The notes beneath the pieces were generated by a model, which was given only the letters and a program-made list of their open reading frames with translations, was not told the origin of the DNA and did not search any database. Source: Methanosarcinales archaeon (GTDB taxonomy: Archaea > Halobacteriota > Methanosarcinia > Methanosarcinales > Methanogasteraceae). Taken from it: DNA of 10,535 nucleotides. Made by a program: the position numbers and the translations under genes. The first letter of the stretch is position 1, and each line of letters starts with the position of its first letter. Below, piece after piece: positions 1 through 6,183 of the stretch. The stretch lies in assembly GCA_030672605.1 (NCBI GenBank), contig DAOVGE010000162.1, positions 1 through 10,535 on the forward strand, in the 5' to 3' direction.

Positions 1-845
1 GGTTCCCGGGTGAAGTAAACTGGAGTGAGATTGACAAGAGCAACTGGACCGATGACTGGCATGTGGTCCGATACGCCACGCCGTACAAGTATAGCAAGGC
101 GTTTGTGAGTACGAACTGCGACTTCAGCGAAGCAGATCGTGTCTCCGGACAACCTCTTGAAATCATTCCGCTTGACGACGTTGCAACAACCGGAACCGGG
201 GACTTTGAGTTCCAGGTGCTGTGGAACGGAGAACCACTGCCCAACGGTACCATAAAGATAGCAGGTACCAGGGACAGTGAGACCAAGGTAAGTGCGATAT
301 GTGACGACGAAGGGAAGGCAACGCTGCCGCTCAATATCAGTTGTGACTGGCTGATAACGGCTGATGCTGCCAGTGACACCGCATATTGGGATGGTGAATA
401 CAACGACACGTTGCCACACGGAGCGAATTATACCGGTTCGGGAGGATTCGTCGGTAATACTCATTCAGCAGCTTTGACACTGCTGCAACTACGGGGGAGT
501 ACTACCGTTGCAATGCGCGCAGAGATACTGTCGGAAATCCAGTTCTCTGTAACACCGACATACCTCGACTTTGGCGAACTGTGTCTTGGTGATATAAGCG
601 ATCCTGCAACCATTGCAATTCGGAATATGGGCTCAAAAGACCTGAAGAGCACTGTGGAAGTCACCGACACGAACGGATTGTACACGGAAGGACTTTGCAT
701 AAATGCCTCGTTGTGGGGCGAGTTCGAAACCGCAGTTCCGGCAGATGAATCCGTTTCACTGAATATTGAACTGCATGTTCCGGAGAATTTCGCAGGCTCT
801 GGTGAGATGGAAGGGACGATTATCTTCTGGGCAGAAGCTGTATAG
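1..845 (+). CDS. Secreted protein, C-terminal part: DUF4198-like domain plus Ig-like domain (5' end outside window)
   Basis: The frame is open from the first complete codon at position 3, so the GTG at 63 is probably internal and the gene begins upstream of the window. The visible 280 residues have two parts. The first (about 1-170) resembles DUF4198 proteins: a GQPLEIIPL segment, then FQVLWNGEPLPNGTIKI, a DDEGKATLPL turn and an NTHSAALTL strand near the end. DUF4198 domains are beta-rich, extracytoplasmic, and sometimes found near metal uptake genes; the substrate here is unknown. The second part (about 177-280) begins SVTPTYLDFGEL and looks like an Ig-like domain of the kind common in archaeal surface proteins. 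It has no C-terminal membrane anchor. The stop is TAG at 843-845. The next gene follows after 54 bases on the same strand and also carries an Ig-like domain, so the two may work together at the cell surface. Domain assignment is from memory of the family pattern. Confidence 0.75.
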   Translation, partial: FPGEVNWSEIDKSNWTDDWHVVRYATPYKYSKAFVSTNCDFSEADRVSGQPLEIIPLDDVATTGTGDFEFQVLWNGEPLPNGTIKIAGTRDSETKVSAICDDEGKATLPLNISCDWLITADAASDTAYWDGEYNDTLPHGANYTGSGGFVGNTHSAALTLLQLRGSTTVAMRAEILSEIQFSVTPTYLDFGELCLGDISDPATIAIRNMGSKDLKSTVEVTDTNGLYTEGLCINASLWGEFETAVPADESVSLNIELHVPENFAGSGEMEGTIIFWAEAV

Positions 846-860
846 CTAAATTCTGCCCTT

Positions 861-873
861 TTACTTTTTTTAC
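861..873 (+). terminator. Possible oligo-T terminator between the two surface genes
   Basis: A T-rich run (TTACTTTTTTTAC) lies 15 bases after the stop of the first gene. Archaeal RNA polymerase can stop at oligo-T on the coding strand without a hairpin. With only 54 bases between the genes it could equally be a partial attenuator inside an operon. Confidence 0.3.
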
Positions 874-889
874 ATCAGATTCAAAAGTA

Positions 890-895
890 GAGGTG
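890..895 (+). promoter_or_regulatory. Ribosome binding site of the small Ig-like membrane protein
   Basis: GAGGTG matches the complement of the archaeal 16S rRNA 3' end and lies four bases before the ATG at 900. It is one of the few strong Shine-Dalgarno sequences in the window. Confidence 0.7.
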
Positions 896-899
896 GAAG

Positions 900-1400
900 A
901 TGAAACCAAAAACCATTGGAATCGTATCGTTGGTGTGTTACTCATTGATCCTCACACCCGGTGTGTATGGCTTGGGCATCGGTGTAACTCCTGCAACAAT
1001 GGAAATTGAGGTGGGAAACAGCGAAAACGTTCAGAAGACTATAACCGTCTCAAATCCGGAAGACGTGGAGATGGAGTTTCGGGTATACAATGAAGATGAA
1101 TCTATTGACTGGATACAAATATCCGACCCAACGTTCTCACTGGAGCCACATCAAAAAAAAGATGTGACCGTCCGGTTCGCCCCAACTGCTGATGAAGTAG
1201 GGGAATTCGATACAAAGATATGTGTAGTTTCATTAAAATCAGAGGGTGACTTTAACATGGGCAGCGGTGTAAAGATACCGGCACACATTACCGTAGTCAA
1301 AGCAGCGGTTCCATTTTATACAAATCCTGCGATTATTGTGTTTATAATATCATGGTTATGTATAATTCTAATATGTGTGGATCGATTGAGGCGGCATTGA
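900..1400 (+). CDS. Small Ig-like surface protein with signal peptide and C-terminal membrane anchor
   Basis: A 166-residue protein preceded by a good Shine-Dalgarno sequence (GAGGTG at 890-895, four bases before the ATG), which fixes the start. Residues 1-24 form a signal peptide (MKPK, a hydrophobic core, then GVYG and the mature LGIGV). Residues 26-132 look like one Ig-like beta-sandwich (VTPATMEIEVG, ITVSNPED, SLEPHQKKDVTVRFAP), similar to domains in archaeal COG1470-type membrane proteins. Residues 143-160 are a strongly hydrophobic helix followed by DRLRRH, a typical stop-transfer tail. The protein should therefore sit in the membrane with its Ig-like domain outside. It probably shares a transcript with the preceding secreted protein. 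It has no catalytic motif, so a binding or scaffolding role is inferred. Its codons look more A+T-rich than those of the polymerase gene it faces. Confidence 0.8.
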   Translation: MKPKTIGIVSLVCYSLILTPGVYGLGIGVTPATMEIEVGNSENVQKTITVSNPEDVEMEFRVYNEDESIDWIQISDPTFSLEPHQKKDVTVRFAPTADEVGEFDTKICVVSLKSEGDFNMGSGVKIPAHITVVKAAVPFYTNPAIIVFIISWLCIILICVDRLRRH

Positions 1401-1402
1401 TA

Positions 1403-4087
1403 TCAGAACAGCGCCTGCTGCACCGTCGCCTTCTTGACCGGTCTCTTCCTCTGCACAGTGACACTCTTCACCGTATCGATCCCGAAGTCAAACAGCCCCT
1501 TCTGCTTCGAGTCGTAGTTCAGTGTTGCGTATTCCACGCCGAACTCGCGTAGTATCCGCTCAACAGGCGGCAGTATCTGCTTATTGATGTAGTAATCAAC
1601 ATCAAGCGAGATATTATGCTCTTTCACATACTCCGGATCCTCCGCACTATCCACGAAGAGCCCCCTGCCCGCGAGGATCACAAAGGGCACACGATCCCCG
1701 ATCGCCGGAACAACCCCACCACGACTGCGTATCTTCTCAACAACTGTTATGTGTGGCTGTTTATTCTTGTAACTCTCCTTCTTCTTGGTATATCGTCTGG
1801 TAAGGATCAGATCCTCCATGGCATCTCTATCCTGCTGCACATCGAGATTCCTGACCCGATCCACGACACCACGGACATATTCGACCGCATCATCGACCCG
1901 TCCCTCCTTTAGAACCAGTTCAAGGACCCTGTTCAAGGTTTTTGATGTGAAACCGCACCAGTCCCGCCTGACCGTCTCCATCCCCTTAACCTTGATCGAA
2001 TCCTTCCACTCATCGCCACTCTTCTCGAAAAACCATAGCGCATACCTCTTCTTTGCAATGAATATTGCGCTACGGACGACTGATTCGAATTCAAGTTCCA
2101 TGGGATCCGGCAGTTCCTCAGAAACCATGCCCGCGACCGTTCTACCGATTGATTCGGCATCATCGAGTGAGACCTCTCCGTTCTCTGGCGTGATTTTGAC
2201 AAAGACGCTGTCTGTGTCCCCGTAGACGACAGACAGCGTGAAATGGGAGCCGTCCGGAAGATCCATCTCCGCAATCGATTCGTCGATCAGTTCTTTTGTT
2301 CCAAGGATGTTTTTGCGCCCGAAACTGGTAACAGCGTTTGCAAGGACGAGACTGTACAGACGTGCCCTCGTATAACCGGAATATCCGTAAAAGCTGTTCA
2401 GCAGGATCTTCAGGGCATTCTGTGTTGCATCCAGAACCCGGTACTCCTCAGAATCTGCGGATCGCATCATCTTCTTCGTTTCCACCCTTCGCTCCAATAG
2501 ATTCTCGAGAATAGCCGGAACGATTCCCCGGTACGTCTCAGCCGGGACGAATTCGCCGCCAGACGGCGCACGAACCAATCCCCGATCCGATTTCCGATCC
2601 AATTCCTGAACTGAATCCTGAGCCAATCCATGAGCCGAATTGCTGACCGATTGGGGATCATTTGTCACAACGGTGCTGTAGCAGAGATTGTGCGCCATCA
2701 TGATCGTCGGGTAGAGCGACTTGTAGTCGAGGACCACGATGTCTTTTAAGAGCCCGCGCACCGGCTCGAGCACCGCACCGCCCTTCAGTTCATCGGAATC
2801 GCTGTGCCGCTTGCCCATAGTCTCTTGCTCCGGTTTCGGTGGGATCACACGGTCCCGTTTCCTGAATTCCCTGAACATCAGGTTCTCGACCATCGAACTC
2901 TGCCCGCCGTCCAGCACATCCTGGAACATGGCGCCGCTCACCTGCGCAAGCGCAACGTAGCGGTCAAGAAGCTTCAGATGGAGTAGCAGCCTGAGCGCAA
3001 GAACCGAATCGCGGCGTGCATATTCGATGAACTCATTGAGCTTCTCGCCGTCGTCGTTCCAGTACTCGCCCATCTGCTGCAGCGAGACATCGAACTTCTC
3101 GATATCGAGCAGCGTTCTCGCCACGTTCTTGAGGGTGTACTGCTTGATGCTGTAGCCTCTGCGGATCATCGGCAGATCATCGGCAGCGATCCTTCCCCTG
3201 ATTGATACGTGCGTCACGGTTCCGACCTTGCGGCAGTAGACCGATGAGTGGTCTCTTCCGATCCCGTCGCGCACCTTCAGTCCCTGTTCCTTCAATATCC
3301 GCACACGCTCTGCGATATATGGGAAATCGAACTCGTTTGAGTTGTATCCGACGATCACATCAGGGTCATACTCCCGCACAATATCATAAAACCGGTTCAG
3401 AAGATCCGCTTCACTTGTAAATGACTCAGTACCGGAGCAATCCGTATCTTTCCCAACGAGAACGAGCGTCTCCCCGATCCCTTCACATTCCGGCTCGAAC
3501 GCAAGAGAGATCATGATGACGGGCGAGCGATCAGGAGTCGGCACACCGTCGCTGACCTCACACTCGATATCGAATGCCATGTACCGCATCGGCGCATTTC
3601 TTACCGTCTCCGCCGGAGATACCTGTGATACAACCGTCACATCGCAATCCAACGCTCCCGTATACCTTGCCTCCGGTATTGTGGCACTGGCATCCTCTGT
3701 CCGTACCCAGCCCATCCCGAAGATGCCGGAATCGATCATGAACCGGTTCCTGAACATGATATCGGTCTCATAGATGCGGTCCGCATAGTTTTTGACCTCG
3801 TCTCTGATCGCTGGCACGTCTTTTGGCTTAAAAACGACAACCTTCAGCATCTCGGCGGGGTGCTCCTGATATCCCACTGGCTCGTACATATCGACCGGCT
3901 CTATCTGCGCAATCTCGGGAATGTTTCTGAGCACGCCCTCAATTGTCGCAGGCTGGACATAGAAGTACGGCTCAAAACCAGGAACGAAACAGCAGACGCT
4001 TTTCCCATTGGGATCGCGCCCGAACAACCGCACAACCGGTTTGCCGTTATCCAGGATGTAATCGGCGTCGATGAGCTGGAATTTCAT
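1403..4087 (-). CDS. polB: DNA polymerase family B (replicative, with 3'-5' proofreading exonuclease)
   Basis: An 894-residue family B DNA polymerase that copies DNA and proofreads. From the chosen start the motifs are: Exo I FDIE (D173, E175), Exo II YNSNEFD (N249, D254), Exo III YARRD (Y356, D360), motif A DYKSLYPT (D454), motif B KILLNSFYG (K560, N564, Y567), motif C YGDTDS (D624, D626) and KKRY (679-682). All catalytic residues are present, so it should be active. QKGLFDF from Q862 sits where archaeal polymerases carry their PCNA-binding box. Length is somewhat above the roughly 780 residues of Thermococcales enzymes, partly from a spacer at about 478-508. The start is placed at ATG 4085-4087 (MKFQLIDADYILDNGKPVVR) because this matches family N-termini. 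An in-frame ATG at 4139-4141 lies inside an ATTCGTG-type repeat and is unlikely. No Shine-Dalgarno is visible, so the mRNA may be leaderless. The symbol polB is generic. Confidence 0.96.
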   Translation of the reverse strand: MKFQLIDADYILDNGKPVVRLFGRDPNGKSVCCFVPGFEPYFYVQPATIEGVLRNIPEIAQIEPVDMYEPVGYQEHPAEMLKVVVFKPKDVPAIRDEVKNYADRIYETDIMFRNRFMIDSGIFGMGWVRTEDASATIPEARYTGALDCDVTVVSQVSPAETVRNAPMRYMAFDIECEVSDGVPTPDRSPVIMISLAFEPECEGIGETLVLVGKDTDCSGTESFTSEADLLNRFYDIVREYDPDVIVGYNSNEFDFPYIAERVRILKEQGLKVRDGIGRDHSSVYCRKVGTVTHVSIRGRIAADDLPMIRRGYSIKQYTLKNVARTLLDIEKFDVSLQQMGEYWNDDGEKLNEFIEYARRDSVLALRLLLHLKLLDRYVALAQVSGAMFQDVLDGGQSSMVENLMFREFRKRDRVIPPKPEQETMGKRHSDSDELKGGAVLEPVRGLLKDIVVLDYKSLYPTIMMAHNLCYSTVVTNDPQSVSNSAHGLAQDSVQELDRKSDRGLVRAPSGGEFVPAETYRGIVPAILENLLERRVETKKMMRSADSEEYRVLDATQNALKILLNSFYGYSGYTRARLYSLVLANAVTSFGRKNILGTKELIDESIAEMDLPDGSHFTLSVVYGDTDSVFVKITPENGEVSLDDAESIGRTVAGMVSEELPDPMELEFESVVRSAIFIAKKRYALWFFEKSGDEWKDSIKVKGMETVRRDWCGFTSKTLNRVLELVLKEGRVDDAVEYVRGVVDRVRNLDVQQDRDAMEDLILTRRYTKKKESYKNKQPHITVVEKIRSRGGVVPAIGDRVPFVILAGRGLFVDSAEDPEYVKEHNISLDVDYYINKQILPPVERILREFGVEYATLNYDSKQKGLFDFGIDTVKSVTVQRKRPVKKATVQQALF

Positions 4088-4130
4088 TATGCGTCTGTTC
4101 GGATGCATGATACTTATGGTTTGCGATTGG

Positions 4131-4203
4131 ATTCGTGTCATTCGTTTATTCGTGAAATTCGAGATTTTAACACGAATGACACGAATTTACGAATCTCACG
4201 AAT
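4131..4203. repeat. ATTCGTG/CACGAAT repeat cluster with 15-bp inverted repeat
   Basis: Positions 4131-4145 (ATTCGTGTCATTCGT) and 4172-4186 (ACGAATGACACGAAT) form a perfect 15-bp inverted repeat with a 26-base loop. Further copies of the heptamer lie at 4148-4154 and 4197-4203. It sits between the hydrolase gene and the polymerase gene, upstream of the likely polB start, and could form a hairpin in DNA or RNA. It may be a dispersed repeat or a regulatory element; the window does not decide. Confidence 0.7.
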
Positions 4204-4244
4204 GCCGAGGTTGTGAATAGATGCCATGATTCGACCACTCTCCA

Positions 4245-4259
4245 GAAAATAATGAAAAG
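4245..4259 (-). terminator. Possible oligo-T terminator after the MBL hydrolase gene
   Basis: On the minus strand the sequence CTTTTCATTATTTTC lies 16 to 30 bases after the hydrolase stop codon. T-rich tracts like this can end archaeal transcripts. There is no convincing stem. Confidence 0.3.
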
Positions 4260-4274
4260 TAGCTCCTGGACAAT

Positions 4275-5021
4275 TTACGAATCGATCACAAACGCCATCC
4301 CATCCGCAGCGATCGCAACATCGCAGTCGCAGTACTCGCGAACCGTCTGCACCATCTCGTCCTCAAACCCCCGGGTATGCGGATACAGGTGCGTGAGAAC
4401 AATTCGCGCAACCGATATTGCACCCATCACCTCGCCGAGAGCACTGGGTGTTGTGTGATTGGTCACATCCGGAACCGAATCAGGAAATGAGCACTCGTGG
4501 ATCAGAATCTCAGCGCCATCGCTCAGGCGTGCGATGCTTTCAACAGGTTCGGTGTCTCCGGAATAGACGATCTTGACTCTGGCATCATCGGCGATCCCGT
4601 AGCCGAGTGACGGCATGCCGTGTGCGGTCTTCGCGCAGATGATCTCGTGACTTCCGATTGAGACGCGGTCATGATCCGCCAGATCAGTGACATCGATTGC
4701 AATCTTGTCCCGCATATATGGATAGGCATCAAAGAGTCTCGCAACCCAATCCCTGGTGCCGGACGGTCCGTAAATCTTGAGATCGTTGCTTCCTGAGAGC
4801 CATTTCGCCTTTATGAGGCTCATGACATCCGCAACATGATCGAGGTGTAGATGCGTGAGAAAGACGTGCCTGATTGCGTTGCAGTCTGTGAGGCGGGGGA
4901 GAACTCCGCTCCCGCAGTCGAATAAGACCGGACAATCGAGCTCGACTAGTATTCCCGACTGCACCCGGTGCGGCTGGGGCATGGCGACGCCGGTTCCGAT
5001 GAATCGTATCCTGATACTCAT
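4275..5021 (-). CDS. RNase Z-like metallo-beta-lactamase-fold hydrolase
   Basis: A 248-residue cytoplasmic protein of the RNase Z/ElaC-like branch of the metallo-beta-lactamase fold. It begins with the family opening (IRFIGTGVAMPQPHRVQSG, then VLFDCGSG) and carries the zinc motif THLHLDH (H57, H59, D61, H62). Further metal-ligand candidates are TAHG (H134), YSGDTEP (D156), the NHTTPSALGE segment (H189) and LTHLYPH (H211). RNase Z proper trims the 3' ends of precursor tRNAs and is usually about 300 residues. This one is shorter, and I cannot place the flexible tRNA-binding arm, so it may be a related hydrolase with another substrate. The start is the first ATG (5019-5021) and gives the expected N-terminus; no strong Shine-Dalgarno precedes it. 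It lies 187 bases upstream of polB on the same strand, separated by a T-rich tract and a repeat, so separate transcripts are likely. Confidence 0.88.
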   Translation of the reverse strand: MSIRIRFIGTGVAMPQPHRVQSGILVELDCPVLFDCGSGVLPRLTDCNAIRHVFLTHLHLDHVADVMSLIKAKWLSGSNDLKIYGPSGTRDWVARLFDAYPYMRDKIAIDVTDLADHDRVSIGSHEIICAKTAHGMPSLGYGIADDARVKIVYSGDTEPVESIARLSDGAEILIHECSFPDSVPDVTNHTTPSALGEVMGAISVARIVLTHLYPHTRGFEDEMVQTVREYCDCDVAIAADGMAFVIDS

Positions 5022-5062
5022 GATTCATCAGATGTAGTGCGTAGATCAAAAGATTTCCCTAT

Positions 5063-5190
5063 TTCTGATGCTTTCTGTGGTTGCTAACGGTAGCTCCCTC
5101 GCGTATGTGAAAAAACGCGGGCGTATCCCTCTCAACTTTGCGACCTTGCGTTAGATCAGAGGAACGAGAAAGACACAATGACGCAAAGTC
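5063..5190. repeat. Degenerate copy of the palindromic CTTTGCG/CGCAAAG element
   Basis: Positions 5063-5089 (TTCTGATG, then TTCTGTGGTT, then AAC) closely match the left end of the element at 5964-5990. Positions 5136-5150 (CTTTGCGACCTTGCG) match 5990-6004 with one difference. ACTTTGCG (5135-5142) and CGCAAAGT (5182-5189) form an inverted repeat. About 45 bases not seen in the other copy separate the two matching blocks, and no right-hand CCACAGAA end is found, so this copy looks rearranged or decayed. A 60-codon frame across it is not a credible gene. Confidence 0.6.
5110..5115 (-). terminator. Possible oligo-T terminator of the beta-helix/cohesin operon
   Basis: A run of six T on the minus strand follows a G+C-rich stretch (CCCGCG), about 130 bases after the cohesin gene stop. 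It is a plausible archaeal terminator, inside the repeat region between the cohesin and hydrolase genes. Confidence 0.3.
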
Positions 5191-5242
5191 TCCCCCCACA
5201 TCGCACCGCCATTCACTAACCCACTTCATCAGGTCAACCACA

Positions 5243-6163
5243 TCATCCGCAGCTCAACGGGTATCCTTCCGCATCGTGGACATGGTTCAGCAGCAGCGCA
5301 ACATCCGACATGTCGATCTCGCCTGCGCCGTTAATGTCCCCTGCCCACTCGCAGCTCAACGGGTATCCGCCCGCATCGTAGACATGGTTCAGCAGTAGCG
5401 CAACGTCTGACATATCCACATCACCTGCGCAATTGACGTTTCCGCGCTTCACGGACTGTGCAGCCCCGCCTGTCCACGTTGCCGGATGGATCGTTTCACC
5501 AGCGATCAGCCGCTCAATGCCCTCTTCGCCTGCGAAGTGCAGTGGACTCGTACTCGCACCTGCACTTGCACCCGTTCCGGTACGGTTGCACTCCAGAGTG
5601 ATTGTTGCGAGTAATAGTCCGGTGCCGCTCGATTTATTCAGATCCGTTCCGCCGATGTAGACGTAGTCTGTGTGATAGCCCCAATCCGCGTACGTCGGTG
5701 TGATGCCCCCTGCGAAACGCACACCGGTTATGTTCACGGATTCGTAATCGAACTCAACAATCGTCGACCATCTGTCGATCTCGTCGGTCGCATTGAGCAT
5801 GATTTGGACGGTCGCATTGCCGCATTCGGGCATGTACACCGTCTGCGGCTCAAAGTAGACGTTGTTCTCTCTTGATAGTGCCAATGCTGGCGATTCCCAC
5901 ACAGCAAGAAGCAGAGCCAGCGTCAGCAACCGTGCCAGTGCCAGTGCCCCCGAAAATGACAGATTCTGATGGATTCTGTGGTTTCCAACCTTTGCGCCCT
6001 TGCGCCATCGCGTCTTTGCGTTTCTCTGATTTAACGCAAAGTCGCAGAGACGCAAAGACGAAGGAGTGGCGCCCGCGATTGCTGCAACACGAGGGCGGGC
6101 TACTGCTATCGACCACAGAAAACGGCAGAACCAGGAAAATGCCGATATGGTTCTGGTGTTCAT
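5243..6163 (-). CDS. Cohesin-domain protein with C-terminal dockerin; signal peptide split by an inserted repeat
   Basis: A 306-residue protein. Residues 101-240 look like a cohesin-type beta-sandwich (NVYFEPQTVYMPECGNATVQ, WSTIVEFDYESVNITGVRF, GLLLATITLEC), the domain that binds dockerins. Residues 241-305 are a dockerin with two repeats (GNVNCAGDVDMSDVALLLNH and GDINGAGEIDMSDVALLLNH). In both loops the fifth calcium ligand position is Ala instead of the usual Asp. Start: ATG 6161-6163 follows GGGGTG with six bases between. An in-frame ATG at 6185-6187 overlaps the stop of the upstream gene as ATGA but has no ribosome binding site. A hydrophobic stretch ending SPALA (73-95) is the signal-peptide core, yet it lies about 70 residues inside. 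Residues 11-71 come from an inserted element. The gene sits directly behind a dockerin-bearing beta-helix gene, a natural partner. Confidence 0.82.
   Translation of the reverse strand: MNTRTISAFSWFCRFLWSIAVARPRVAAIAGATPSSLRLCDFALNQRNAKTRWRKGAKVGNHRIHQNLSFSGALALARLLTLALLLAVWESPALALSRENNVYFEPQTVYMPECGNATVQIMLNATDEIDRWSTIVEFDYESVNITGVRFAGGITPTYADWGYHTDYVYIGGTDLNKSSGTGLLLATITLECNRTGTGASAGASTSPLHFAGEEGIERLIAGETIHPATWTGGAAQSVKRGNVNCAGDVDMSDVALLLNHVYDAGGYPLSCEWAGDINGAGEIDMSDVALLLNHVHDAEGYPLSCG
5249..5443 (-). repeat. Tandem dockerin repeat, 102-bp period
   Basis: The two dockerin halves of the cohesin gene are a direct DNA repeat. GCAGCTCAACGGGTATCC occurs at 5249 and again at 5351, and the following 70-odd bases match at roughly 80 percent by eye. 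The period of 34 codons keeps the frame. The similarity suggests a duplication or gene conversion within the module. Confidence 0.7.
5952..6141. mobile_element. MITE-like palindromic element flanked by 7-bp direct repeats, inside the cohesin gene
   Basis: The direct repeat GAAAATG occurs at 5952-5958 and 6135-6141. Just inside lie imperfect 18-bp terminal inverted repeats: 5964-5981 (TTCTGATGGATTCTGTGG) and the reverse complement of 6113-6130 (TTCTGCCGTTTTCTGTGG), 14 of 18 identical. In the middle, CGTCTTTGCG (6011-6020) pairs with CGCAAAGACG (6051-6060), and CTCTG with CAGAG inside it. No transposase is encoded. One direct repeat plus the element is 183 bp, so the host frame stays open. This is the structure of a small non-autonomous transposable element; the class is inferred. 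Confidence 0.65.
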
Positions 6164-6183
6164 TGCATGCACCCCTTTCTCGG

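Noticed and set aside
1352..4458. Many plus-strand open frames opposite the polymerase and hydrolase genes
   Set aside because: They are antisense to genes with full catalytic motifs, show no family pattern and lack ribosome binding sites.
5059..5241. A 60-codon minus-strand frame between the hydrolase and cohesin genes
   Set aside because: It lies across the degenerate repeat, lacks a ribosome binding site, and resembles only the repeat-derived part of the cohesin gene.
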